Assembly (NCBI RefSeq): GCF_009688965.1
Contig: NZ_AP021875.1
Coordinates: 1,550,001 to 1,614,000 of the forward strand
Length of the DNA: 64,000 nt
Direction: 5' to 3'
DNA from: Desulfosarcina widdelii
GTDB lineage: Bacteria; Desulfobacterota; Desulfobacteria; Desulfobacterales; Desulfosarcinaceae
Below the pieces are notes generated by a model that was given only the letters and a program-made list of their open reading frames with translations, did not search any database and was not told the DNA's origin. Each line of letters begins with the position of its first letter. Positions within the stretch are counted from its first letter, which is position 1. This document shows positions 8,317 to 16,933 of the stretch, in pieces. The translations under genes were made by a program, and so were the position numbers.

Positions 8317-10005
8317 ATGAAGCTCAAGGGAGCACAGATTCTGATGGAAGTCCTCAAGGAAGAGGGCGTGGATTCCGTTTTCGGGTTTCCCGGCGGCGCC
8401 ACCATCGACATTCACGACAGCCTGGAGGGAACCGATATCCGCCACTACCTGGTGCGTCACGAGCAGGGGGCCGTGCATGCCGCCGACGGCTACGCCCGCG
8501 TCACCGGCAAGGTCGGTGTCTGTATCGTCACTTCCGGGCCGGGCGCCACCAATGCCGTCACCGGAGTGGCCACCGCTTACATGGATTCGATTCCCCTGGT
8601 GATCGTCTGCGGCCAGGTGCCCACCCATCTGATCGGCAACGACGCCTTTCAGGAGGTGGATATCGTCGGCATCACCCGACCCTGCACCAAGCACAACTAC
8701 CTGGTGCCTTCCGTGGAGGAACTTCCCAGAATTCTCAAGGAGGCCTTTCACATTGCCCGCTCCGGTCGGCCGGGTCCGGTGCTGGTGGACATCCCGAAAA
8801 ATGTGCAGCAGGCGATGACCAACTTCAAGCCCAAGCAGAAGGTCAAGCTCAAATCCTACAACCCGACTTACAAACCCAACGCCAAGCAACTGCGCAAAGT
8901 GGTCGATCTGATTAAAGCCGCCCAACGCCCGCTGATCTTTGCCGGCGGCGGCGTGATTCTTTCCAAGGGAGCCGGGGAGTTGACCCACCTGGCCCGCACG
9001 GCCCGTATTCCTGTCACCATGTCCCTCATGGGGCTGGGCGCTTTTCCCGGTTCCGATCCCCTCTCACTGGGGATGATCGGTATGCACGGCACCTATCGGG
9101 CCAACATGAGCACGGCCGAATGCGATCTGCTTATCGGCATCGGCGTGCGTTTCGACGACCGGGTGACCGGCAAGACGGACTGTTTTGCCTCCCAGGCCAA
9201 GATCGTGCACATCGACATCGATCCCACCTCAATCCGCAAGAACGTGCCGGTGAGCATTCCCGTTGTGGGCGACTGTAAAAGCAGCCTGCAAACCATCAAC
9301 AAATTTCTGGCAGAAGAGGATATGGACGCCATCACGGCCAATCGCGGCCCCTGGCTGGATCAGATCGAGCAGTGGCGACAAAACTACAAACTGGCCTACG
9401 ACCAGGGAGAAACGGAAATCAAGCCGCAGTATGTGATCGAAAGACTCTACGAACTGACCCAGGGGAAAGCCATTATCACCACGGAAGTGGGTCAGAACCA
9501 GATGTGGGCGGCCCAGTACTACCACTTCGACCAACCGGGACATTTCGTCACTTCCGGCGGTCTGGGGACCATGGGATTCGGTCTGCCTGCGGCCATCGGC
9601 GCCCAGGTGGCCTTCCCCGATGCCCTGGTGGTGGATGTGGCCGGAGACGGCAGCATCCAGATGAACATTCAGGAAATGGCCACGGCCGTGCAGTATGGGC
9701 TGCCGGTCAAGGTGGTAATCCTGAACAACTGTTATCTGGGCATGGTTCGCCAGTGGCAGGAACTGTTTTACGACAAGCGCTACGCCTGTACCTGCATGGA
9801 TCATGCGCCCGACTTCGTCAAACTGGCCGAGGCCTTTGGCGCCGCGGGACTGCGGGCTACCCGTCCGGACGAAGTGGAAACGGTTCTGCGCCGGGGTCTG
9901 GAAACGCCCGGGCCGGTAATCATGGATTTCCAGGTGACCAAGGAAGAGTGCGTCTACCCCATGGTTCCGGCGGGGGCGCCTATAACGGAAATGCTGCTGG
10001 TTTAG
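8317..10005 (+). CDS. ilvB: Acetolactate synthase, large catalytic subunit
   Basis: Thiamine-diphosphate enzyme that condenses pyruvate with pyruvate or 2-oxobutyrate, the first common step to Val/Leu and Ile. The start at ATG 8317 is set by AAGGAA ten bases upstream and by the family N-terminus ([20 protein letters not shown]); this gives 562 residues. The catalytic Glu is in [19 protein letters not shown], and the ThDP/Mg motif is [14 protein letters not shown]. The adjacent ilvN encodes the regulatory subunit. Confidence 0.97.
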   Translation: MKLKGAQILMEVLKEEGVDSVFGFPGGATIDIHDSLEGTDIRHYLVRHEQGAVHAADGYARVTGKVGVCIVTSGPGATNAVTGVATAYMDSIPLVIVCGQVPTHLIGNDAFQEVDIVGITRPCTKHNYLVPSVEELPRILKEAFHIARSGRPGPVLVDIPKNVQQAMTNFKPKQKVKLKSYNPTYKPNAKQLRKVVDLIKAAQRPLIFAGGGVILSKGAGELTHLARTARIPVTMSLMGLGAFPGSDPLSLGMIGMHGTYRANMSTAECDLLIGIGVRFDDRVTGKTDCFASQAKIVHIDIDPTSIRKNVPVSIPVVGDCKSSLQTINKFLAEEDMDAITANRGPWLDQIEQWRQNYKLAYDQGETEIKPQYVIERLYELTQGKAIITTEVGQNQMWAAQYYHFDQPGHFVTSGGLGTMGFGLPAAIGAQVAFPDALVVDVAGDGSIQMNIQEMATAVQYGLPVKVVILNNCYLGMVRQWQELFYDKRYACTCMDHAPDFVKLAEAFGAAGLRATRPDEVETVLRRGLETPGPVIMDFQVTKEECVYPMVPAGAPITEMLLV

Positions 10006-10014
10006 AGGATTGTG

Positions 10015-10503
10015 ATGGAAGAGAAAAAACATATATTGACCATGCTGGTGGACAACGAACCGGGTGTGCTCTCCCGAATCGTTGGATTGTTCAGCGGCCG
10101 GGGATTCAACATAGAAAGCCTGTGCGTGGCGGAAACCATCGATCCTAAGGTATCCCGGATCACTATTGTCACCAAAGCCAACGAACCGCTCGTTGAACAG
10201 ATCGAAAAGCAGCTTCGAAAACTCATCAATGTGATCAAGCTCAGGGACCTTACCGGGTCACGATCGGTTCAACGGGAAATGGCGCTGATCTGTGTGCGGG
10301 CCAAACCGGAGGCTCGCGACGAGATTCTGCGGATCGTGGACATTTTCAGATGCAAGGTGGTCGACGTGGGGCCCGAATATTACATCATCGAGGCCACCGG
10401 GACCGAGGACAAGATGCGGGCGCTGGTCAATCTGCTCAAACCCATGGGCATCAAGAAAATCGCCCGCACCGGCACTATCGCCCTGTTCAGGGAACCCAAC
10501 TGA
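10015..10503 (+). CDS. ilvN: Acetolactate synthase, small regulatory subunit
   Basis: A 162-residue regulatory subunit that binds the large subunit and carries valine feedback control in the family. The N-terminal ACT domain is visible (ILTMLVDNEPGVLSRIVGLF), followed by the second ACT-like half. The ATG at 10015 is preferred over the GTG at 10012, because AGAGG lies six bases before it. It starts nine bases after ilvB, so translational coupling is likely. Confidence 0.95.
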   Translation: MEEKKHILTMLVDNEPGVLSRIVGLFSGRGFNIESLCVAETIDPKVSRITIVTKANEPLVEQIEKQLRKLINVIKLRDLTGSRSVQREMALICVRAKPEARDEILRIVDIFRCKVVDVGPEYYIIEATGTEDKMRALVNLLKPMGIKKIARTGTIALFREPN

Positions 10504-10504
10504 T

Positions 10505-10544
10505 CCGGTTGCCTGGCCGCCGTCGGGGCGGCAGGCAAAACCGG
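10505..10544 (+). repeat. Strong hairpin without T-run between ilvN and ilvC
   Basis: CCGGTTGCCTG-GCCGCC on the left pairs with GGCGGCAGGCAAAACCGG on the right, with small bulges, across a four- to five-base loop. No T-tract follows, so it is unlikely to be an intrinsic terminator. It may stabilise or delimit mRNA segments. Confidence 0.6.
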
Positions 10545-10612
10545 TGAAACCGACCCGGTAGTGACTGACTGCAGACCTGCCGGTGAAAAATGAACATTTC
10601 AAGGAGTATTCG

Positions 10613-11665
10613 ATGGCAAATATCGATTTTGGCGGAACGATTGAAGAAGTGATCACCTCGGAAGAATTCACCCTCCAGCGAGCTCGGGAGGTACTGGAAA
10701 ACGAAACCGTGGCCGTTCTCGGCTACGGCGTGCAGGGGCCGGGCCAGGCACTGAACATGCGCGACAACGGGATTGCCGTAATTGTCGGCCAGCGGGAAGG
10801 GACCGCTTCATGGGACAAGGCCGTGGCCGACGGTTTCGTTCCGGGTAAGACCCTCTTATCCATCGAAGAGGCGGCCCGCAAGGCCACCGTGATCCAGTAC
10901 CTGCTCTCCGATGCCGGCCAGGTGGCCATGTGGCCCACCATCAAAGATTGCCTCAACGAAGGCGACGCCCTGTACTTCTCACACGGATTCGGCATCGTTT
11001 ATCGCGAGCAGACCGGTATCGTGCCCCCGGAAAATGTGGACGTGATCCTGGCGGCACCCAAAGGCTCCGGAACCACGGTTCGAACCAACTTTCTGGACGG
11101 CAGCGGAATCAACTCCAGTTTCGCCGTTCACCAGGACTTTACCGGCCGGGCCAAGGATCGGACTCTCGCCCTGGGCATCGCCATCGGCTCCGGCTACCTG
11201 TTTCCAACCACCTTCGAAAAAGAAGTTCACAGCGACCTCACCGGAGAGCGCGGGGTTCTCATGGGCTGCCTGGCCGGCGTCATGGAAGCCCAGTACAACG
11301 TGCTGCGTAAAAATGGCCACAGCCCCAGCGAGGCCTTCAACGAAACCGTGGAAGAACTCACCCAGAGCCTGATTCGCCTGGTGGCCCAAAACGGCATGGA
11401 CTGGATGTACGCCAATTGCAGCACCACGGCCCAGCGCGGTGCTCTGGACTGGGCTCCCCGCTTTCGCGAAGCCGTCGCACCGGTGTTCGAACAGTTATAC
11501 GAAAGCGTGATCACCGGAGAAGAAACCCGGCGCACGCTGACCTGCAACAGTGCCGCGGACTACCGGGAAAAATTGGACGCCGAATTGAAAGCCATTCACG
11601 ACTCTGAGATGTGGCGGGCCGGCGCCGCGGTTCGCGCCCTGCGCCCGGAAAACAGGCGCAAATAA
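10613..11665 (+). CDS. ilvC: Ketol-acid reductoisomerase, long GYGVQG type
   Basis: NADPH-dependent, Mg-dependent enzyme that rearranges and reduces acetolactate or acetohydroxybutyrate. The start at 10613 follows AAGGAG (10601-10606); the product has 350 residues. The nucleotide-binding segment reads VLGYGVQGPGQALNMRDNG and continues VIVGQREGTASWDKAV. By memory this resembles the Bacteroidetes/fungal subgroup more than the common GYGSQGHAHA form. It is flanked on both sides by U-less hairpins. Confidence 0.94.
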   Translation: MANIDFGGTIEEVITSEEFTLQRAREVLENETVAVLGYGVQGPGQALNMRDNGIAVIVGQREGTASWDKAVADGFVPGKTLLSIEEAARKATVIQYLLSDAGQVAMWPTIKDCLNEGDALYFSHGFGIVYREQTGIVPPENVDVILAAPKGSGTTVRTNFLDGSGINSSFAVHQDFTGRAKDRTLALGIAIGSGYLFPTTFEKEVHSDLTGERGVLMGCLAGVMEAQYNVLRKNGHSPSEAFNETVEELTQSLIRLVAQNGMDWMYANCSTTAQRGALDWAPRFREAVAPVFEQLYESVITGEETRRTLTCNSAADYREKLDAELKAIHDSEMWRAGAAVRALRPENRRK

Positions 11666-11674
11666 GAACGGGTT

Positions 11675-11709
11675 CGGGGGTCCGGCGCAAACGATCGGCC
11701 GGATCCCCG
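11675..11709 (+). repeat. Strong hairpin without T-run between ilvC and cimA
   Basis: CGGGGGTCCGGC (11675-11686) pairs with GCCGGATCCCCG (11698-11709) over 12 positions with one G-U. No T-run follows. It may be an mRNA-processing or stability element. Confidence 0.6.
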
Positions 11710-11737
11710 CTCACAGCCGTTTGAAGGAGAAAGAGCC

Positions 11738-13399
11738 ATGGAACCGCTCCTGATCTACGACACCACCTTGAGAGACGGAACTCAGGGAGAAAATATCACG
11801 TTCACCGCGGACGAGAAGTTAAAGATCGCCCTGCGCCTGGATGAGATGGGCATCCACTATGTCGAGGGCGGATGGCCCGGATCCAATCCCCGCGACATCC
11901 GGTTTTTCGATCTGGCCAAACGCGAGAGGTTCGCCACCACGCGCATCACCGCCTTCGGTTCGACCTGCAAAGCTGGCATCCCTGCCGCCGACGACCCCAA
12001 CCTGCAGGCCATTTTGAAAACCGGGACCCCGGCGGCGGCTATTTTCGGCAAGAGCTGGCCCTTGCACGTGGAAGCCATTATGGGCAACACATTGGCCGAA
12101 AATATCTCCATGATTTCTGACAGTGTAGATTTTCTCAAGACCAACGGCCTGGAAGTAATCTACGACGCCGAACACTTCTTCGACGGATTCAAGGAATCTC
12201 CCGAGTATGCCGTTCAAACCCTGGCAGCGGCTGCCGATGCCGGCGCCGATTTTCTGGTTCTTTGCGACACCAACGGGGGCACCCTGCCCCATGAGGTGGA
12301 CGCCATCATCCGCTCGGTCAAGCAGGCCCTGGAAAAACAGGGGCTGGACGCCGGCCGCATGAAGCTGGGCATCCACACCCACAACGACTGCGGCATGGCC
12401 GAGGCCAACGCCGTATCTGCCGTGAACTGTGGAGCCGTCATGGTCCACGGCACCATCAACGGCTACGGAGAACGCTGCGGGAATGCCGACCTCACCACCC
12501 TGATTCCGGTGTTCAACGCCAAAATGAAGCATACCTGCATACCGGAAGAGAAGTTATGCGGGCTGAAGAGCCTTTCGCGTTTCGTCAGTGAAACGGCCAA
12601 CATCGTGCCTTTAAACAGCCGTCCTTTCGTGGGACGCAGCGCTTTTGCCCATAAGGGCGGCATCCACGTCAGCGCGATCATGAAGGAATCCCGGGCTTAC
12701 GAGCACATCGACCCGGAAATTGTCGGCAACCAGCGCCGGGTCCTGATGTCCGATCTGGCCGGCAAGAGCAATGTAGAATACAAGGCCAGGGAAATGGGCG
12801 TGGACCTGTGTGCCAACGGATGCGACAGCAAAACCATCGTCAAAGCGATCAAGCAGATGGAAGACGAAGGATACCAGTTCGACGTGGCCGACGGATCCTT
12901 CAAAATCATGCTGGAAAAGTTTACCGAACAGTTCAAACCGCTGTTCGACCTGGAGTCGTTCCGGGTGACCATCGAAAAGGACAAAGACCTGCCCTGTTCG
13001 GCCCACGCCACCATCAAGATCTCGGTCGACGACAGCCACGAAATTACCGCGGCCGAAGGCTTGGGCCCGGTCAGTGCCCTGGACAACGCCCTGAGAAAAG
13101 CACTGGGTAATTTCTACCCGGATCTGGACACCATGAAATTGGTGGACTTCAAGGTCCGCGTGGTGGACGGCCGGGATGGAACGGCCGCCAAGGTTCGGGT
13201 ATTCATCGAATCACGCGACCACGATCAGATCTGGAGCACCATCGGGGTGTCCGAAGACATTATCGAGGCCAGTTGGCAGGCTCTGGCGGACAGCTTCCAG
13301 TTTAAACTGGCCAAAGAGGCACGAAAAAATCGGTCGGCCACCGAAAACCCTAAAACCAAAGATCTCAAACTGGGCTGGTCCATGTCATGCAATGCATGA
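11738..13399 (+). CDS. cimA: (R)-citramalate synthase
   Basis: Condenses pyruvate and acetyl-CoA to citramalate, giving 2-oxobutyrate for isoleucine without threonine. A 553-residue DRE-TIM metallolyase: DTTLRDGTQGENITF at the N-terminus, HTHNDCGMAEAN metal-binding motif, and a C-terminal LeuA-type regulatory domain. The GTQGEN form and the EGGWPGSNPRD segment match the CimA branch rather than LeuA, and a true LeuA is encoded next to it. AAGGAGA lies before the ATG at 11738. No threonine deaminase gene is in this operon. Confidence 0.92.
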   Translation: MEPLLIYDTTLRDGTQGENITFTADEKLKIALRLDEMGIHYVEGGWPGSNPRDIRFFDLAKRERFATTRITAFGSTCKAGIPAADDPNLQAILKTGTPAAAIFGKSWPLHVEAIMGNTLAENISMISDSVDFLKTNGLEVIYDAEHFFDGFKESPEYAVQTLAAAADAGADFLVLCDTNGGTLPHEVDAIIRSVKQALEKQGLDAGRMKLGIHTHNDCGMAEANAVSAVNCGAVMVHGTINGYGERCGNADLTTLIPVFNAKMKHTCIPEEKLCGLKSLSRFVSETANIVPLNSRPFVGRSAFAHKGGIHVSAIMKESRAYEHIDPEIVGNQRRVLMSDLAGKSNVEYKAREMGVDLCANGCDSKTIVKAIKQMEDEGYQFDVADGSFKIMLEKFTEQFKPLFDLESFRVTIEKDKDLPCSAHATIKISVDDSHEITAAEGLGPVSALDNALRKALGNFYPDLDTMKLVDFKVRVVDGRDGTAAKVRVFIESRDHDQIWSTIGVSEDIIEASWQALADSFQFKLAKEARKNRSATENPKTKDLKLGWSMSCNA

Positions 13400-13716
13400 T
13401 GGATCTGGCTGACATTTAGCCCTGAAAGATGAAACGATCATGAATCCCACCAAGGAAGGTATCAACGCCGCGGGAAAAGCCAAAGGCAGAATCCCGCGGC
13501 CCATGCTCGCAGTTGCCTGACCGACCGCTGAATTCTTGTTGCCGTCGTCCCCGCTAAGACGAGGATCCACCGCTGACATTCTTATGGATTCCTGCCTTTG
13601 CGGAAAGGATATGAGGGGTGTTCACCAAAAGGTCGGCCACCGGATTGGCAAAATAATTATCCTAATCATTTCAATGAGAAAAGAAATCCTTATCTGTCTA
13701 TAAAAGGAGAACAACA
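13400..13716 (+). other. cimA-leuA spacer with hairpin and mini open frames
   Basis: A 317-base spacer, unusually long for this operon. It holds a perfect 9-bp hairpin, GCCGCGGGA (13467-13475) with TCCCGCGGC (13492-13500), lacking a T-run. A degenerate dispersed-repeat copy lies near 13540-13612 (CGTCCCCGC ... GGATTCCTGCC). A nine-codon open frame (13674-13703) reads MRKEILICL, and its stop abuts the leuA ribosome-binding site AAGGAG. A separate promoter or leader for leuA may lie here, but I could not assign one. Confidence 0.5.
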
Positions 13717-15255
13717 ATGACCGAACGCGTAAAAATATTCGATACCACCTTGCGGGACGGCGAGCAGAGCCCCGGCGCCAGCATGAACACCAACGAGAAA
13801 TTGCGCCTGGCCGTCCAGTTGGAAAAGCTGGGTGTCGACGTTATCGAGGCGGGTTTTCCGGCCGCATCGGAAGGCGATCTCGAAGCAGTTACGAAGATCG
13901 CCCAACGGCTCAAAACCAGCGTGGTTGCCGGGCTGGCACGGACCAACAAGGAAGATATCGACCTGGCATGGTCGGCCGTGCAGCATGCGGCCAAACCCTG
14001 CATCCACACCTTCATCGCCACGTCTGACCTGCACCTGAAGTACAAATTGAACATGAGCCGGGACGAGGTACTCAACGCCGCAGTGGAGGCCGTCCGCTAC
14101 GCCAAATCTTTCACCGACAATGTTGAGTTTTCCGCCGAAGATGGCTCCCGAAGCGACCGCGACTATCTATGCAAGGTGTTCGAGGCGGCCATCGAGGCAG
14201 GTGCCACCACCATCAACCTCCCGGATACTGTGGGGTACGCCATTCCCCAAGAATTCGAGGAGATGGTCCGGTATGTCATGGCCCACACGCCCAATATGCA
14301 CAAAGCCACATTGAGCGTCCACTGCCACAACGATCTGGGCCTGGCCACGGCCAACACCGTTGCGGCCATCAACGCAGGTGCCCGCCAGGCTGAAGTGACC
14401 ATCAACGGCATCGGCGAGCGGGCCGGCAACACCAGCATGGAAGAGGTGGTCATGGCCCTGCATACCCGCAACAACCTGATGCCCTTCGAGACCGGCATCC
14501 TTACCGAGCACATTTACCCCACCAGCCGTCTGGTGAGCATGATCACCGGCATCATGGTTCAGCCCAACAAAGCCGTCGTGGGGGCCAATGCCTTTGCCCA
14601 CGAAGCCGGCATCCATCAGGACGGCGTGCTGAAAAACCCCATGACCTACGAGATCATGAAACCGGAAACCATTGGCCTGAGCAAAAATCAACTGGTCCTG
14701 GGCAAACACTCCGGTCGGCACGCTCTTCACACGCATTTGAAACAGTTGGGCTACGATCTTTCCGACGAAGAGTTGAAAACGGTCTTCAAACAGTTCAAGG
14801 CGTTGGCTGACAGGAAAAAGCACGTCATGGACGAAGACCTCGAGGCCCTGGTCACCGAGGGTGTGCTGCGGTCCTCCGAAATCTTCAGGCTGGAGTATCT
14901 GCATGTGACCTGCGGTACGACGGTCATGCCCATGGCCAGCGTCAAGCTCTCCATCAACGACCGCAGCGTCAAAGGCGCCAATTACGGCAACGGTCCCATC
15001 GACTCGGCCTTCAACACCATTGCCCAGTTGACCGGCACCGGTGCCGAACTGCTGCGCTTCACCGTCAGCGCCCTGACCGGCGGCACCGACGCTCAGGGCG
15101 AGGTGACGGTCCGGTTGCGGGAAAACGGTCTGGTTGCCCTGGGCCGCGGCTCCGACCCGGACATCATCACCGCCAGCGCCAAGGCCTACGTCAATGGGTT
15201 GAACCGGTTGGAGTATTTGAAGGCCCATCCGGTTAAGGCTTCGCAGACGCTGTAG
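13717..15255 (+). CDS. leuA: 2-isopropylmalate synthase
   Basis: Commits 2-oxoisovalerate to leucine by condensation with acetyl-CoA. The 512 residues comprise a TIM barrel with DTTLRDGEQSPGASM, GIGERAGNTSMEE and HCHNDLGLATAN metal-binding motifs, a linker, and a C-terminal allosteric domain (GADAQGEV-like GGTDAQGEVTV). AAGGAG lies seven bases before the ATG. It is the last gene of the operon; leuBCD are not in the window. Confidence 0.96.
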   Translation: MTERVKIFDTTLRDGEQSPGASMNTNEKLRLAVQLEKLGVDVIEAGFPAASEGDLEAVTKIAQRLKTSVVAGLARTNKEDIDLAWSAVQHAAKPCIHTFIATSDLHLKYKLNMSRDEVLNAAVEAVRYAKSFTDNVEFSAEDGSRSDRDYLCKVFEAAIEAGATTINLPDTVGYAIPQEFEEMVRYVMAHTPNMHKATLSVHCHNDLGLATANTVAAINAGARQAEVTINGIGERAGNTSMEEVVMALHTRNNLMPFETGILTEHIYPTSRLVSMITGIMVQPNKAVVGANAFAHEAGIHQDGVLKNPMTYEIMKPETIGLSKNQLVLGKHSGRHALHTHLKQLGYDLSDEELKTVFKQFKALADRKKHVMDEDLEALVTEGVLRSSEIFRLEYLHVTCGTTVMPMASVKLSINDRSVKGANYGNGPIDSAFNTIAQLTGTGAELLRFTVSALTGGTDAQGEVTVRLRENGLVALGRGSDPDIITASAKAYVNGLNRLEYLKAHPVKASQTL

Positions 15256-15474
15256 GTTCAGAGGTCGAAGGGCAAAGGACGGACGATGGATGATGGACGA
15301 TGGAAGTTCGGATGGGGAAATTTCGGGATTGGGGAATCATCCAGATCCGTGAATGTCGAACATCGAACGTCCAACTTTGAACTTCGAATAAGGCATGCTA
15401 TCGTTTTTGATACGAATTAAATCGCGGTTGGAAGCCGCTCCCACGTTGAGTGGTGCTAAGCCTTTCACGCAATA
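15256..15474. repeat. Intergenic low-complexity and REP-like sequence after leuA
   Basis: No gene is seen. The stretch contains repeated GGACGATGGA-type words (15283-15305) and AAC-rich words around 15355-15390 (TCGAACATCGAACGTCC). At 15421-15446 is TCGCGGTTGGAAGCCGCTCC, a self-complementary module like palindromic REP elements of other proteobacteria. This is resemblance only. Confidence 0.4.
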
Positions 15475-15515
15475 AAAAATCGGGTACCGCGCCCATCGCG
15501 GTACCCGATTTTTTA
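15475..15515. terminator. Bidirectional terminator between leuA and the PEP-CTERM gene
   Basis: AAAAAATCGGGTACCGCG pairs perfectly with CGCGGTACCCGATTTTTT across a four-base loop. The A-run on the left and T-run on the right allow termination in both directions, suiting the convergent genes. Confidence 0.93.
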
Positions 15516-15543
15516 AGGAAAAAACTTCTAGGAGGGTTTTTTC

Positions 15544-16110
15544 CTAACTTATGAATTTCTTGCGGCTCAATCCGGCCAGGCCTATGAGTCCGGTACCCAG
15601 AAGCAGCATGGTGGCGGGTTCGGGGACGGGTGCAGCAACCAAGTAGTTTTGACTTGTCTCGCTGAATGCGAGTGACAGGGCACCGATTCCATTGGTCCCA
15701 TAATTAACGTCTGTAAGTGCCTCGATTATACTCTCATCTCCGCTATATGTCTTAATACCGAGCACATCCCATATGGCAACCTGATACATGCTCTTGGTAG
15801 CACCTTCGTAATGAGTGCCATAGAACCACTCCGTTGCTAGTGCAACTGCTTGTTTATTCAAATCGCCTGGAACAGAAACTAGCGTATAATCGTAGGGTTT
15901 CTGAAGAGGCGTAGCATCTACGCAGAAAGCTCCCAGATAATCGGAACCAGTCTGATCAGATTTAAAACCATAATCAGTAGCCCAACCGGTCCCATACGTG
16001 CCCTCTGGCGAACTATAGGATACTTCTACGTTTGTTAATGAAATAGCCATGGCATTTGGCACGATCAACAACATACTTACTAACAATAAAAATAAAACCC
16101 GTTTTCTCAT
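15544..16110 (-). CDS. PEP-CTERM sorted exported protein
   Basis: A 188-residue secreted protein with an N-terminal signal peptide (MRKRVLFLLLVSMLLIVPNAMA). The C-terminal tail is a full PEP-CTERM signal: VPEPATMLLLGTGLIGLAGL followed by basic SRKKF. Such tails are cleaved by an exosortase/archaeosortase-type membrane protease in exopolysaccharide-producing Gram-negatives. The middle part is unrecognised. No exosortase gene is in the window. A sigma-54 promoter lies about 70 bases upstream. Confidence 0.88.
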   Translation of the reverse strand: MRKRVLFLLLVSMLLIVPNAMAISLTNVEVSYSSPEGTYGTGWATDYGFKSDQTGSDYLGAFCVDATPLQKPYDYTLVSVPGDLNKQAVALATEWFYGTHYEGATKSMYQVAIWDVLGIKTYSGDESIIEALTDVNYGTNGIGALSLAFSETSQNYLVAAPVPEPATMLLLGTGLIGLAGLSRKKFIS

Positions 16111-16180
16111 AGCAATTTTTCCCTTTTTGGTAGCAATTGGAATGAATTTTCTGACAGCCGTCTATTGAATAGGAATATTA

Positions 16181-16196
16181 AGCAACTGGAATGCCA
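16181..16196 (-). promoter_or_regulatory. Sigma-54 promoter of the PEP-CTERM gene
   Basis: On the minus strand the sequence is TGGCATTCCAGTTGCT. It has GG and GC exactly ten bases apart and matches TGGCAY-N5-TTGCW fully. It is oriented toward the PEP-CTERM gene and would start transcription near 16170, giving a leader of about 60 bases. Confidence 0.75.
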
Positions 16197-16585
16197 AAAC
16201 TATAAGCCAGCCCAGCATTTTTCCTGCATCTTAATTATTCTATCAATTTTAATACCTTAGATAATCGATGGCTGTGTGATGGGCGAAAATGAATTGGTAA
16301 GGATTCCCATTCTGAATTTTTTAGGGTACTTAATAGCATAGTTGGGTGGATAACTATGAAAAGAATTTCACAACTTCGAGGTGAGCCGCATGCAATCACT
16401 GGTTTGATCATTGAAAGAAGCCGAGGCGTCCGGACAGTCTCCTGCAATGGGGGTACAATATGCAATGCGGGGTGGGCCACGTTGACAGGCGGCGAAAATC
16501 AATTAGAAATGGAAGGTCATTGGTGTCCGGTCGGGCAACAAATACATTCAGATTAGAAGGTATGGTAAGAAATTACGTCCGCAAT
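16197..16585. other. Gene-poor stretch, no supported feature
   Basis: The short frames here (for example 16356-16556 plus) have no ribosome-binding site, no recognisable domain and irregular composition. I see no gene, RNA or complete mobile element. Confidence 0.4.
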
Positions 16586-16712
16586 GTTGACAAACTCGTA
16601 AAAAGTCACTGGCACGTCATGCCGGACTTGATCCGGCATCCAGAACATATTGAAATCACTGGATTCCGGCCCACGCCGGAATGACGAAAAATTGGAATTT
16701 CCTACTTTTTAA
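16586..16712. repeat. Dispersed palindromic repeat (GTCATGCCGG / CCGGAATGACG type)
   Basis: Contains CACGTCATGCCGGACTTGAT followed by CCGGCATCCAG, then CTGGATTCCGGC and CGCCGGAATGACG, together forming a long imperfect palindrome. AAAAAGTCACTGG flanks the left side and CTACTTTTTAAG the right. Repeats of this wording are common between genes in many proteobacteria. A decayed relative lies at about 13540-13612. Confidence 0.6.
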
Positions 16713-16823
16713 GGGACCGTCAAGGTATCATCCAACCGCTTCAATAGTAAGGTTTTGGCTTTGAGTTCCAATGCCATTAACTTAAGCCGCTATTGGTGCC
16801 GAAGCAGCCTTATCGGGATCAGA

Positions 16824-16879
16824 ATCGCTATCGCTATCGCTATCGGTTTTTTCGATTTCGATCCCGACAGCGATAGCAA
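16824..16879. repeat. Short tandem TCGCTA repeats with inverted copy
   Basis: ATCGCTATCGCTATCGCTAT (from 16824) is three or four hexamer copies. GCGATAG at 16869-16875 is complementary, and a TTTTTT run at 16847-16852 lies between them. It sits just past the 3' end of the chalcone-isomerase-like gene (minus strand) and might form a hairpin. Confidence 0.45.
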
Positions 16880-16933
16880 CCCCGACTTATTTCCGATGGT
16901 ACTTCGATTAAGCGAATGGCATGGCGTTGCACC

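Noticed and set aside
7269..8411. 380-residue minus-strand frame opposite ilvD
   Set aside because: Antisense shadow of ilvD with no domain and no ribosome-binding site.
16356..16580. Possible insertion-sequence remnant
   Set aside because: Some words recall IS ends, but no transposase fragment, terminal inverted repeat or target duplication could be identified.
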